A DNA stretch of 64,000 nt, taken from Caulobacter soli. Its GTDB lineage: Bacteria > Pseudomonadota > Alphaproteobacteria > Caulobacterales > Caulobacteraceae. The position numbers were made by a program, and so were the translations under genes. The notes under the pieces are model-generated. The model was not told the DNA's origin. It saw only the letters and a list, made by a program, of their open reading frames with translations, and made no database searches. Below, in pieces: positions 52,474 through 60,747 of this stretch; the stretch's first letter is position 1; each line of letters opens with the position of its first letter. The stretch spans positions 1,488,001-1,552,000 of the forward strand of contig NZ_CP049199.1 of assembly GCF_011045195.1 (NCBI RefSeq), written 5' to 3'.

Positions 52474-53256
52474 TCAGTGCTTCGCGACCAGCTTGATCTC
52501 GTACAGTCGCGGCCACAGCTTTCCCGTCACGATCAACCGGTCAGCCTTGGCGTCATAGGCGATGCCGTTCAGCACGTCGGCGCGGGCGCGGTCCTGCGCG
52601 GGCAGCAGGCCTGTCAGGTCGATCCAGCCCGTCACCTTGCCCGTGGCCGGGTCGATGCGGGCGATGCGGTCGGTCTGCCAGATATTGGCCAGAATCTCGC
52701 CCTTGACCCATTCCAGCTCGTTCAGCTGGTCCACCGGCCGGCCCTGGTCGGTGACGGTGATCCCGCCGATCTCCTTCAGGGTCTCCGGATCCAGGAACCG
52801 CAGGCGCGCGGTGCCGTCGCTCATGATCAGCCGCTTGTCGTCACGGGTCAGGGCCCAGCCTTCGCCGGCATAGCTGAATTCACCCCGCGCTTCGAAGTCG
52901 TCGAGGTCGTAGACGAAGCCGACCTGGTTCTTCCAGGTCAGCTCGATCAGCTTGTCCTTCCAGTCGACGATGCCCTCGCCGAAGAACTGGCTGGAGATCG
53001 AGCGCTCGTTCTCGACGCTACCGGTCTCCAGCACGATCTTGCGGATCGACGAGGCGCCCTCCAGCCCGGTGCTCTCGTACAGAAAGCCGTCGCGCAGAAA
53101 GAGGCCCTCGGTGAAGGCGTTGGGATCGTGGGGATAGGTGCGCACCACCTGGTAGCCGTAGACCGGCGTGGCGGCGCGTGCGGGCGCCGATGGCGAACAG
53201 GCGCCAAGCACGAGAGCAGCGGCCAGCCAGAGGGACGGAAGCGGGAGTCGACGCAT
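52474..53256 (-). CDS. glutaminyl-peptide cyclotransferase, lipoprotein form
   Basis: 260 residues. The N terminus MRRLPLPSLWLAAALVLGAC has a lipoprotein signal with lipobox LGAC, so it is likely anchored in the outer or inner membrane facing the periplasm. The rest is a five-bladed beta-propeller of the plant-type glutamine cyclotransferase family: YPHDPNAFTEGLFLRDGFLY, STGLEGASSIRKI, QLNELEWVKGEILANIWQTD, DVLNGIAYD. These enzymes convert N-terminal glutamine to pyroglutamate. The ATG at 53256 gives the normal signal; upstream frames do not. Confidence 0.88.
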   Translation of the reverse strand: MRRLPLPSLWLAAALVLGACSPSAPARAATPVYGYQVVRTYPHDPNAFTEGLFLRDGFLYESTGLEGASSIRKIVLETGSVENERSISSQFFGEGIVDWKDKLIELTWKNQVGFVYDLDDFEARGEFSYAGEGWALTRDDKRLIMSDGTARLRFLDPETLKEIGGITVTDQGRPVDQLNELEWVKGEILANIWQTDRIARIDPATGKVTGWIDLTGLLPAQDRARADVLNGIAYDAKADRLIVTGKLWPRLYEIKLVAKH

Positions 53257-53414
53257 GGCCCAGCTAGGCCTTTCCCTGACGGCGAAAACAAGACGGCGCG
53301 GGCGAAAACCGCCGATTGGCAACATGCTTGACTTGGAACGCGGAGGCCGTTCGTCGGATAACGTTGTTGCGCGAGTTTGTCGCCTGCTCCACTATGGCGA
53401 GAGGGGGAAAGCCG

Positions 53415-53987
53415 ATGACTGACAGCCACGATACCGAAAAGCACGTAAAGGTCCTCGGCCTGTTGACCGAAAAATCCTCCTTCTGGGAGCAGATGGCTAT
53501 CGTCGCCTTCACCGCCGGAGGCGTGCTGAGCGCGATCTACGCCTACGCCGTGGGGGATTTAGCCAAGACCTTCAGCATCCTGTTTTTGGTGGGCTGCGCC
53601 GCGTGGTTAAGCGGAAGCGTGCTGGGCTTTCTGTTCGGGGTTCCACGGTTTCAGGCCGATCCTCAGGCTGACTCCAGCCGCATGCTGCCCAATACCAACC
53701 TTGAGCAGGTGTCCGATTGGCTGACGAAGATCATCATCGGTGCGACCCTGGTGCAGCTGGGTACGCTGATCGATCGGCTTCAGGTCCTGTTCCAGATGGT
53801 TGGAGACCAGATCGACAAGCCCGGGGCGACGGTCGCGTCCGGAGCCGCCATCATCTTCTTGTTCGCCACCGGATTCATGTGGGGTTACCTGTGGTGCAGC
53901 CTGCGGATCTTCCGCGAAATGGCCAACCTGACCCAGCAGGAACTCGACAGGGTGCGTCTGGCTCGCAGCTCTCCGGCGGCGCCCTAG
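53415..53987 (+). CDS. membrane protein of unknown function, lower GC than neighbours
   Basis: 190 residues from an ATG with GAGGGGGAAA upstream. Two membrane segments (MAIVAFTAGGVLSAIYAYAV and SILFLVGCAAWLSGSVLGFL) followed by GVPRFQ, then NTNLEQVSDWLTKIIIGATL, a pattern I associate with an uncharacterised but widespread membrane family, then two more hydrophobic segments (IIFLFATGFMWGYLWCSL). Third-position GC is visibly lower than in surrounding genes, hinting at later arrival. Followed by a strong two-way terminator. No function is known; relatives occur near many kinds of genes. Confidence 0.65.
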   Translation: MTDSHDTEKHVKVLGLLTEKSSFWEQMAIVAFTAGGVLSAIYAYAVGDLAKTFSILFLVGCAAWLSGSVLGFLFGVPRFQADPQADSSRMLPNTNLEQVSDWLTKIIIGATLVQLGTLIDRLQVLFQMVGDQIDKPGATVASGAAIIFLFATGFMWGYLWCSLRIFREMANLTQQELDRVRLARSSPAAP

Positions 53988-54000
53988 GCGACCTGAAACA

Positions 54001-54030
54001 AAAAAGCCCGGCGTCGCCGCCGGGCTTTTT
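54001..54030. terminator. two-way intrinsic terminator
   Basis: GCCCGGCG (54006-54013) and CGCCGGGC (54018-54025) pair around TCGC; AAAAA precedes and TTTTT follows. It lies between the convergent membrane-protein gene and rpmG and should stop transcription both ways. Confidence 0.9.
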
Positions 54031-54055
54031 CAATGCGTCAATCGTGAAAGCAGAC

Positions 54056-54223
54056 CTACTTGATCTTGCCTTCGCGGAATTCGACGTGCTTGCGGATGAC
54101 CGGATCGTACTTCTTCAGCACCATCTTTTCGGTCTTGGTGCGGGCGTTCTTCTTGGTCACGTAGAAGAAGCCGGTGTCCGCCGTCGAGTTCAGGCGGATC
54201 TTGATGGAAGCCGGTTTGGCCAT
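54056..54223 (-). CDS. rpmG: 50S ribosomal protein L33
   Basis: 55 residues: [20 protein letters not shown] then [20 protein letters not shown] and [15 protein letters not shown], the full sequence pattern of L33 of the cysteine-free (zinc-independent) type. It is a small protein of the large ribosomal subunit near the E site. Single gene with a strong terminator behind it. The window carries no zinc-binding CxxC form of L33. Confidence 0.96.
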   Translation of the reverse strand: MAKPASIKIRLNSTADTGFFYVTKKNARTKTEKMVLKKYDPVIRKHVEFREGKIK

Positions 54224-54304
54224 GGTCGAATCCCTGCGATGGTCGCGCAGGTCCCTACGCGGTCGAAATAAGAGGCGCGGAACATACTCACCGGCGGCGC
54301 AAAG

Positions 54305-54769
54305 TCAATTGCCGGTCTCGCATCGTTTGTAGGGGAAATCGACGCTCTTTGCCCGGCCGCCGATTTGACCCTCGATCCGGGCGACCATCGTGTCCTTGTC
54401 GGTCCATCTGTAGATGATGCGCTGAGGAAAGTCGTGGGATGGGTTTTCGAACGTCGCCGCATCGGGCTCGAAGGTTTTGAGGCGGAAGGTTGCTTCCGCT
54501 TGGCCTGACGGGCGCGCGACATAGTCGAGACCGGTCTGGGTCTCGCGGATCAGCAGGAATTCATATTCGGGCGGATGGCCGTCGCTTGTGGTGCGGCTCA
54601 TTCCCAGCATGAGGCCTCCGTCGGGGCGCATCCATTGCTCCACGATCCGCCTGTGCGAACGCGTCTGCTCCCAACATCCGGCCAGTCGCCCGCCGAGGAT
54701 GACGAGCGGTGGAGGTACGCTGGGGACGGGTGACGCGGCGAGGTGGGCGGCGAGGATCAGGGCGAACAT
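54305..54769 (-). CDS. DUF6265 family secreted protein
   Basis: 154 residues from MFALILAAHLAASPVPSVPP, probably a short signal peptide with cleavage near AAS; the longer frame to 54802 runs into a repeat arm. LAGCWEQTRSHRRIVEQWMR, FENPSHDFPQRIIYRWTDKD and DFPYKRC match DUF6265, a lipocalin-like beta-barrel family of unknown role. It follows the NUDIX gene on the same strand, with a palindromic repeat element in its upstream region, which could affect its transcription. Confidence 0.75.
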   Translation of the reverse strand: MFALILAAHLAASPVPSVPPPLVILGGRLAGCWEQTRSHRRIVEQWMRPDGGLMLGMSRTTSDGHPPEYEFLLIRETQTGLDYVARPSGQAEATFRLKTFEPDAATFENPSHDFPQRIIYRWTDKDTMVARIEGQIGGRAKSVDFPYKRCETGN

Positions 54770-54790
54770 GGCGGCCTCGTGCTGCGAAAT

Positions 54791-54905
54791 CCTCGTCCCC
54801 AAAGGTGTTTTGGCGACAGGCTCAGGATGAGGATTTCAAATGATGGCTCGGCATTACAGTAGCCCCCATCCTGAGCTTGCCGCCAAAACACCTTTGGGGA
54901 CGAGG
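54791..54905. repeat. palindrome-ended repeat between the NUDIX and DUF6265 genes
   Basis: Two 39-bp inverted arms (54791-54829 and 54867-54905; outer end CCTCGTCCCCAAAGGTG) match at 37 of 39 positions around a 37-bp centre. This is a third arm class. It ends 16 bp before the NUDIX stop and begins 22 bp upstream of the DUF6265 start, both on the minus strand, so it could act as a terminator or transcript-stability hairpin. Confidence 0.85.
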
Positions 54906-54920
54906 GCGGACCCGCGAGCC

Positions 54921-55649
54921 TTACAGATAACTCAACTGCCGCGCCCCACGCAGGAAGCGCATGAACGGAGCCGGGCGTTCGGGAGCGGCCAGGCGCTGGG
55001 CGACCTCGGAGACGACGAAGCGGGTGATGTTGGGCAGGTCCAGTTCGCGGGCGGCGTCGAAGTCGAACCAGCCGATCTCGTCCAGCTCGCCGCAGTCGGC
55101 TTGGCGCTCCAGGCTCAGCAGGGCGCTGGCGGGGGCCATGAAGAACCGGGCGTCGAAGCGGCGGGTGCGATAGGGCGGTGTGATGGCCCGGGCGACGAAG
55201 GCCAGCGGCGCCAGGTCGGGCAGGGCGCCCTGGGCCAGGAACGGTCGCCAGGCCCCGGCGGCGGGCCGGGCCGGCGCCTTCTGGGCCAGCAGCAAACCGG
55301 TTTCCTCGAACGTCTCGCGCACCGCCGCCAGGGCCAGGGCGCGGGCCAGGCGGGCGGGGGTGGGGTGACGCGGTTCGACGGAGAGCCGCGCGGTCAGGTC
55401 CGGCGACAGCTCGCTGGCGCTGGGCGCGGCGTAGTCGCCGCGATCGACCCGGCCGCCCGGGAACACCCACTTGTCGGCCATGAAGGCCAGGCCCCGATTG
55501 CGGCGGCCCATCAGGATCTGGGGCTTGGGTCGGTCGTCGCGAACCACGATCAGGGTGGCGGCGTGGCGCGGCTTCAGCACGCCGGCCCCGGCGTCGCGGA
55601 CGTCGCCGTCGTTGCGGGTGTCGAATTTGGCGTCGATCGGCTCGTCCAT
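54921..55649 (-). CDS. NUDIX hydrolase with split Nudix region
   Basis: 242 residues. AATLIVVRDDRPKPQILMGR, KWVFPGGRVDRGDYAAPSAS and the core AAVRETFEETGLLLAQ (RExxEExG) mark a NUDIX fold. About 45 residues separate FPGGR from RETFEETG, longer than in the compact Nudix box, as seen in the NUDT7/8/19-type CoA-related subgroup. The C-terminal DARFFMAPASALLSLERQAD and ELDEIGWFDFDAARE complete the domain. It probably hydrolyses a nucleoside diphosphate compound; the exact substrate is unknown. Confidence 0.87.
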   Translation of the reverse strand: MDEPIDAKFDTRNDGDVRDAGAGVLKPRHAATLIVVRDDRPKPQILMGRRNRGLAFMADKWVFPGGRVDRGDYAAPSASELSPDLTARLSVEPRHPTPARLARALALAAVRETFEETGLLLAQKAPARPAAGAWRPFLAQGALPDLAPLAFVARAITPPYRTRRFDARFFMAPASALLSLERQADCGELDEIGWFDFDAARELDLPNITRFVVSEVAQRLAAPERPAPFMRFLRGARQLSYL

Positions 55650-55786
55650 GCCAGGAGATTAGACCCGAGTCGCGGCGGCGCCAGCCATCCGTAGCGGCAG
55701 GGAGGCCGTTATCGTGGACGCGCTTGACCGTCATGCGCTGACCCGCCCAAGCTCGCGCCGGGGATTTCAGGAATCGAGGGACGGGC

Positions 55787-57082
55787 ATGTTCGCAAGGGT
55801 TTCCGGGCTGGCTCTGGCCGCCGCTCTGCTGGCAGGGCCGGCGCTCGCCGCACCTTCCACAGCCCAGGTGGCCGCCGCCGCCAAGGCCGTCCAGCCCAAG
55901 GTCGTGGCCTGGCGGCGCGACATCCATGAGCATCCCGAGCTGGGCAACCAGGAGGTCCGCACGGCCGCCCTGGTGGCTAAGGAGCTCCGCGCTCTGGGCT
56001 TCGAGGTCCGCGAGGGCGTGGGCCGCACCGGCGTGGTCGGGGTGCTGAAAGGTGGCAAGCCCGGCAAGGTCGTGGCTCTGCGCGCCGACATGGACGCCCT
56101 GCCGGTCGAGGAGAAGACCGGCCTGCCGTTCGCCTCCAAGGTCACGGCGCAGTGGGAAGGCAAGACCCTGCCGGTCATGCACGCCTGCGGCCACGACACC
56201 CATATCGCCATGCTGCTGGGCGCGGCGACGGTGCTGGCGGGCATGAAGGCGCAGATCCCCGGCACGGTCGTCGTGCTGTTCCAGCCGGCCGAGGAGGGCT
56301 CCCAGGCCGGCGAAGAGGGCGGGGCGGGCCTGATGATCCGCGACGGCGCCCTGGACCATCCCAAGGTCGACGCCATCTTCGGCCTGCACATCGGTCCCGG
56401 CGACGCCAACGCCCTGAACTACCGGGCCGGCGGCTTCTATGCCGGCTCGGACCGCATGACGATCACGGTCAAGGGCAAGCAGACCCACGGCGCGCGGCCC
56501 TGGGCGGGCGTCGACATGGCCAGCGTCGCGGCCGACATCGTCCAGGCCTTCAACCAGATCGCCGCGCGCCAGGTCGACGTCGGCGCCTCGCCCACCGTGC
56601 TGACCGTGGCGACCATCAACATGGGGGTGCGCAACAACATCATCCCCGAAGACCTGACCATGACCGGCACCCTGCGAACCTTCAATCCGCAGCGCCGGGC
56701 CGAGGTGATCGACAAGGTCCAGAAGGCCGTGGCCGCCATCGGCGACCGCTATGGCGCGAAAGCCCAGGCGGTGTTCACCCAGCCCTATCCGGTCACCTAC
56801 AACGACCCGGCCCTGTCGGCCTGGGTCAAGCCGGTGCTGGAGCAGGCCTCACCCGGCAAGGTCGACGACCAGGCGGCCCTGGTGACGGGGGCCGAGGACT
56901 TCTCCCGCTACGGCGAGAAGATCCCGGCGGTGTTCGTCCAGCTGGGCGGGCGTCCCGCGAACGTGCCGGCCGCGACGGCCCCGGCCAACCACTCGCCGTA
57001 TTTTGACGTCGACGAGGCGGTGTTCGAAACCGGCGTGAAGGCCGAGGTGCTGCTGGCGCTGGATTATCTGGAGCGGAAATAA
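55787..57082 (+). CDS. secreted M20 family amidohydrolase
   Basis: 431 residues. A signal peptide (MFARVSGLALAAALLAGPALA) directs it out of the cytoplasm. The two-metal M20D pattern is complete: HEHPELGNQE, ALRADMDALPVEEKTGLPFA, HACGHDTHIAM, FQPAEEGSQAGEEGGAGLMI, and the dimerisation domain with KQTHGARPWAGVDM; ANHSPYFDVDEAVF carries the last metal histidine. Relatives cleave N-acyl amino acids, hippurate or indoleacetyl-amino acids. Convergent with rnr, separated by 24 bp that contain a hairpin. Confidence 0.92.
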   Translation: MFARVSGLALAAALLAGPALAAPSTAQVAAAAKAVQPKVVAWRRDIHEHPELGNQEVRTAALVAKELRALGFEVREGVGRTGVVGVLKGGKPGKVVALRADMDALPVEEKTGLPFASKVTAQWEGKTLPVMHACGHDTHIAMLLGAATVLAGMKAQIPGTVVVLFQPAEEGSQAGEEGGAGLMIRDGALDHPKVDAIFGLHIGPGDANALNYRAGGFYAGSDRMTITVKGKQTHGARPWAGVDMASVAADIVQAFNQIAARQVDVGASPTVLTVATINMGVRNNIIPEDLTMTGTLRTFNPQRRAEVIDKVQKAVAAIGDRYGAKAQAVFTQPYPVTYNDPALSAWVKPVLEQASPGKVDDQAALVTGAEDFSRYGEKIPAVFVQLGGRPANVPAATAPANHSPYFDVDEAVFETGVKAEVLLALDYLERK

Positions 57083-57104
57083 CCCTCTCCCGGAGGGGAG
57101 AGGG
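57083..57104. terminator. hairpin between the M20 and rnr genes
   Basis: CCCTCTCCC (57083-57091) pairs with GGGAGAGGG (57096-57104) around GGAG, filling the whole 24-bp gap between two convergent stop codons. No T-run; probably a shared 3' end. Confidence 0.6.
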
Positions 57105-57106
57105 CG

Positions 57107-59437
57107 TTACTTACGCTTCCCGCGTCGCACGCCCTTGGGCAGGCCGCCGCGCGGCTTGATCGCCGGTTTGCCCCGCACGCCCAGCCTCGGCCGCGGCGCT
57201 TTCGGATCGGCAGGCAGCGCATCCGTCAGCATCTCGAACAGCAGCCCGCCCGTCACCGGCGTGGCCTCGCGCAGCTTGACCTCGACCGCCAGGCCCAGGG
57301 GGAAGCGCTTGCCGGTACGTTCGCCGACCAGGGCGTGCATGCGGTCGTCGTGGATGAAATATTCCTCGCCCAGGGTCGAGACCGGCACCAGGCCGTCGGC
57401 GCCCGTCTCGTCCAGCTTCACGAACAGGCCAAAGCGGGTGACCCCGGTGATCCGTCCGGTGAAGGTCGCGCCCACCCGGTCGGCCAGGAAGGCGGCGATG
57501 TAGCGGTCGGTGGCGTCGCGCTCGGCGGCCATGGCCCGGCGCTCGGCGTGGGTGATGACCTCGGCGGTGTCCTTGATCTGGCTGATGTCCTGGTCGGTCA
57601 GGCCGTCGTCCCCCAGGTTCAGCGCGCGGATCAGGGCCCGGTGCACGATCAGGTCGGCATAGCGGCGGATCGGGCTGGTGAAGTGGGCGTACTTGGCCAG
57701 GTTCAGGCCGAAGTGGCCCAGGTTGTCGCTGGAATAGTGGGCCTGCATCTGGGTGCGCAGGACCACCTCGTTGATGATCGCCGCGTGCGGGCTTTCCCGG
57801 GTGTCATCCAGCAACTTGTTGAAGCGCGCCGTGGTCGGGGCCTCGCCCTTCGACCACTTGACCTCCAGCGTCTGCAGGAACTCGGTCAGGCTCATGACCT
57901 TTTCCTGGCTGGGCGTGTCGTGCACCCGGTAGATCAGCGGCATGCGCTTGGCTTCCAGGGTCTCGGCGGCCGAGACGTTGGCCTGGATCATCATCTCCTC
58001 GATCAGCTTGTGGGCCTCGAGGCTGGCGCGGCGGGTGATCGACTGGATCTCGCCCTCGCGAATGATGATGCGGCGCTCGTCGCTCTCGATGGCCAGGGGC
58101 GAGCGCGCCTCGCGGCCCTTGCCCATCAGGCGGAAGGCCGCCCACAGGGGGCGCAGGATCGGGTCCAGCAGCGGGCCGGCCTTGTCGGCGTCCTGGCCGT
58201 CGGGCGGGGCGACTCCGTCGATGGCGGCCTGAGCCTGCTCGTACGACAGCTTGGCGGCGCTGCGCATCAGGCCGCGCACGAACTTGTGGCTCTTCTTGCG
58301 GCCCTGGGCGTCGAACACCATCCGCACCGCCAGGGTGGCGCGGTTCTCGCCTTCACGCAGGCTGCACAGGCCGTTGGACAGGGTCTCGGGCAGCATCGGC
58401 TCCACCCGGTCGGGGAAGTAGACGCTGTTGCCCTTCTCGCGGGCGTCGCGGTCCAGGGCCGAGCCGGGACGCACATAGGCGGCGACGTCGGCGATGGCCA
58501 CCCAGACCACCCAGCCGCCGACATTGGACGCTTCCGGATCGGGATGGGCGTAGACGGCGTCGTCGTGGTCGCGGGCGTCGACGGGGTCGATGGTCACGAA
58601 CGGCAGGTCGCGCAGGTCGTCGCGGCCCTCCAGCGTCGGCGGCTTGGCCGCGCCGGCCTCGGCCTCGGCCTCCTCGCTGAAACCGGTGGGGATGCCGTGG
58701 CTGTGGATGGCGATGAGCGAGGCGGCGCGCGGATCGTCCTCGCTGCCCAGCACTTCCAGGATCTTGCCGAACTTGGGTCCGTAGCGGGCGCCGGCGCCGC
58801 TGACCTGGGCCAGAACCAGGTCGCCGTCCTTCAGGCCCTCGGCGGCCTGGTTGTCGATCAGCAGGCTTTCCTTGGACTTGCGGTCGACCGGCTCGACGCG
58901 GGTCTCGCGGCGATGCTTGCGGATGACGCCCAGCACTTTATGGGCGCTCTGCCCCAGGCGCTTGATCAGCCGGGCCTCGGTCTCGCCGCTTTCCAGTTGC
59001 TCGAAGCGGACCAGCAGACGATCGCCCATGCCCGGCGCGCCGCCGGCGGCCTCGCCCTTGCCCGGGGCCAGGCGCACCTGCGGCAAATCCTCGCCGCCCT
59101 TGGTCAGCCGCACATAGAGGTCGCCGTCGGCGTCGCGTTCCACCACGTCGACCACGCCGACCGGGGGCAGGGCGCCGGCCTCGGCGAAGCCCCGGCGTCC
59201 GCGCTTGCCCAGGCTGCCGTCGGCCTCCAGGGCGCGCAGCATCTCGCGCAAGGCCCGGCGGTCCGCGCCCTTCAGGCCGAAATGACGGGCGATGTCGGCT
59301 TTGCCGCTCTCGCCGGCGTCGCGCAGGAAGGCGATCAGCGTCTCGCGGTCCGGCAGGCCGGCGGGCGGCTTGGGCGCTTTCGCGCCTTTCGAGGCGGCGG
59401 GGAACTTGGACGACTTGGGCGAGCGCGGTTTGGCCAT
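57107..59437 (-). CDS. rnr: ribonuclease R
   Basis: 776 residues. Hydrolytic 3'-5' exoribonuclease of the RNase II/R family that degrades structured RNA. N-terminal winged-helix region (LRDAGESGKADIARHFGLKG), cold-shock domains (VVERDADGDLYVRLTKGGED), the RNB catalytic centre TIDPVDARDHDDAVYAHPDP with its metal-binding aspartates, and the S1 domain (GRITGVTRFGLFVKLDETGA). A basic tail (GLPKGVRRGKRK) follows, as is common in RNase R. The first ~25 residues are Lys/Pro-rich. Single gene, convergent with the M20 gene. Confidence 0.96.
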   Translation of the reverse strand: MAKPRSPKSSKFPAASKGAKAPKPPAGLPDRETLIAFLRDAGESGKADIARHFGLKGADRRALREMLRALEADGSLGKRGRRGFAEAGALPPVGVVDVVERDADGDLYVRLTKGGEDLPQVRLAPGKGEAAGGAPGMGDRLLVRFEQLESGETEARLIKRLGQSAHKVLGVIRKHRRETRVEPVDRKSKESLLIDNQAAEGLKDGDLVLAQVSGAGARYGPKFGKILEVLGSEDDPRAASLIAIHSHGIPTGFSEEAEAEAGAAKPPTLEGRDDLRDLPFVTIDPVDARDHDDAVYAHPDPEASNVGGWVVWVAIADVAAYVRPGSALDRDAREKGNSVYFPDRVEPMLPETLSNGLCSLREGENRATLAVRMVFDAQGRKKSHKFVRGLMRSAAKLSYEQAQAAIDGVAPPDGQDADKAGPLLDPILRPLWAAFRLMGKGREARSPLAIESDERRIIIREGEIQSITRRASLEAHKLIEEMMIQANVSAAETLEAKRMPLIYRVHDTPSQEKVMSLTEFLQTLEVKWSKGEAPTTARFNKLLDDTRESPHAAIINEVVLRTQMQAHYSSDNLGHFGLNLAKYAHFTSPIRRYADLIVHRALIRALNLGDDGLTDQDISQIKDTAEVITHAERRAMAAERDATDRYIAAFLADRVGATFTGRITGVTRFGLFVKLDETGADGLVPVSTLGEEYFIHDDRMHALVGERTGKRFPLGLAVEVKLREATPVTGGLLFEMLTDALPADPKAPRPRLGVRGKPAIKPRGGLPKGVRRGKRK

Positions 59438-59522
59438 GACGCAGGTCTAGCGTGTCGCGGCCGGGATGTCGTCATCGCCGGCCCGATTTGCTTCCAGGGC
59501 CACCGCATCGCATATGGGGGCC

Positions 59523-59816
59523 ATGGAAGACGCACCGCGCACCGTGCTGGACGAACGTCAGGTGAACCTGATCGCCAAGGCCCTGGCCGAACCGCGCCGC
59601 CGTCAGATCCTCAAGGAAGTCGGCGCCGCCAGTGAGCCCACGCCCTGCGGCGCGGTGGCCCAGCACGTCGCCGTCAGCGCCGCCACCTTCTCGCACCACA
59701 TGAAGGAGCTGGAGACGGCCGGGCTGATCCGCATCTGTCGGCAGGGCAGGTTCGCCTTCCTGGTCCTGCAGCGCGACGTCCTGAACGCCTATCTGGCCCA
59801 GCTCTCCGAAATCTGA
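59523..59816 (+). CDS. ArsR-family transcriptional regulator
   Basis: 97 residues with a winged [43 protein letters not shown] (recognition helix) and [20 protein letters not shown] (wing). Short length and lack of metal-binding CxC motif suggest it does not sense arsenic; its only Cys residues are in PCGAVAQ and ICRQG. The SDR gene begins 131 bp downstream on the same strand with a perfect spaced palindrome between, its likely operator. A 16-bp tandem repeat crosses its stop codon. Confidence 0.88.
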   Translation: MEDAPRTVLDERQVNLIAKALAEPRRRQILKEVGAASEPTPCGAVAQHVAVSAATFSHHMKELETAGLIRICRQGRFAFLVLQRDVLNAYLAQLSEI

Positions 59817-59837
59817 CCCCGCCGAAATCTGACCCCG
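59806..59837 (+). repeat. 16-bp tandem duplication across the ArsR stop codon
   Basis: CCGAAATCTGACCCCG occurs twice back to back (59806-59821 and 59822-59837). The first copy contains the TGA stop at 59814-59816, so the protein is unchanged and the second copy lies in the spacer before the operator. Confidence 0.85.
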
Positions 59838-59872
59838 CTTGCGAAAAATCTCGCGGTTCCGTCCGTTGAATT

Positions 59873-59900
59873 ACTTCGATCATTATCTAAGTATCGAAGT
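59873..59900. promoter_or_regulatory. probable ArsR operator upstream of the SDR gene
   Basis: ACTTCGAT (59873-59880) and ATCGAAGT (59893-59900) are a perfect inverted repeat with a 12-bp AT-rich spacer, 47 bp before the SDR start. ArsR-type operators are spaced AT-rich dyads of about this size, and the ArsR gene is next door. Confidence 0.65.
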
Positions 59901-59947
59901 GTTCGCCGCTGAAGGCGACCGGCCAATGGGCCGAACGGAGAGAGATC

Positions 59948-60697
59948 ATGAGCAAGCTTTCGGGCAAGACCGCCGTCGTCACGGGCGCGTCCAAGGGTAT
60001 CGGAGCCGCCATCGCCAAGGCCCTGGCCGCGGAAGGCGCGGCGGTGGTGGTCAACTACGCGTCCAGCCGCGAGGGCGCGGACAAGGTGGTGGCCGAGATC
60101 ACCGCCGCTGGCGGCAAGGCCATCGCCGTCCAGGGCTCGGTGGCGAAGGAGGGCGAGGTGATCCGTCTGTTCGACGAAACCCAGAAAGCTTTCGGCGGCG
60201 TCGACATCCTGGTCAACAACGCCGGCGTCTACGCCTTCCTGCCCATCGAGGAGGTGACCGAAGCCGAGTACCGCCGCCAGTTCGACACCAACGTCCTGGG
60301 CGTGCTGCTGGCCTCCCGGGAGGCGGCCAAGCGCTTTGGTCCGGACGGCGGCAGCGTGATCAACATCAGCTCGGCGGCCACCACGGTCGATATCCCGACC
60401 GCCTCGATCTACACGGCGACCAAGGCTTCGGTGGATTCCATCACGCGCGTGCTGGCCAAAGAGCTGGGGCCGCGCAAGATCCGGGTCAACAGTCTCTCGC
60501 CCGGCTCCGTCGAGACCGAGGGCACGCACACCATGGGCATTATCGGCAGCGATCTTGAGACCCAGATGATCGCCCAGACCCCGCTGGGCCGCATGGGCCA
60601 ACCGTCGGACATCGCGCCGGTGGCGGTGTTCCTGGCTTCGCCCGAAAGCTTCTGGATCACCGGTGAGATCATCGCCGTGTCCGGCGGCAACCGCTAA
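59948..60697 (+). CDS. short-chain dehydrogenase/reductase, glucose dehydrogenase-like
   Basis: 249 residues, classical SDR. NAD(P)-binding TGASKGIG at 12-19, NNAGVYAF, catalytic Ser in VINISSAAT, Tyr-x3-Lys in YTATK, and SPGSVETEGTHTMG. Asn in the cofactor region (VNYASSREGADKVV) favours NADP. The GRMGQPSDIAPVAVFLASPE ending resembles glucose 1-dehydrogenase or 3-oxoacyl-ACP reductase relatives. An alcohol or ketone substrate is likely but unspecified. Ribosome site GGAGAGAG. Probably repressed by the ArsR protein encoded upstream. Confidence 0.9.
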   Translation: MSKLSGKTAVVTGASKGIGAAIAKALAAEGAAVVVNYASSREGADKVVAEITAAGGKAIAVQGSVAKEGEVIRLFDETQKAFGGVDILVNNAGVYAFLPIEEVTEAEYRRQFDTNVLGVLLASREAAKRFGPDGGSVINISSAATTVDIPTASIYTATKASVDSITRVLAKELGPRKIRVNSLSPGSVETEGTHTMGIIGSDLETQMIAQTPLGRMGQPSDIAPVAVFLASPESFWITGEIIAVSGGNR

Positions 60698-60711
60698 CCG
60701 GTAGAAGCCGG

Positions 60712-60739
60712 GCCGAGCGTCGTTGCTGCGCCGCTCGGC
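60712..60739. terminator. hairpin between the SDR gene and the convergent minus gene
   Basis: GCCGAGCG (60712-60719) and CGCTCGGC (60732-60739) form a perfect 8-bp stem with a 12-nt loop in the 50-bp convergent gap. No T-run. Confidence 0.4.
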
Positions 60740-60747
60740 GCGGTCCT

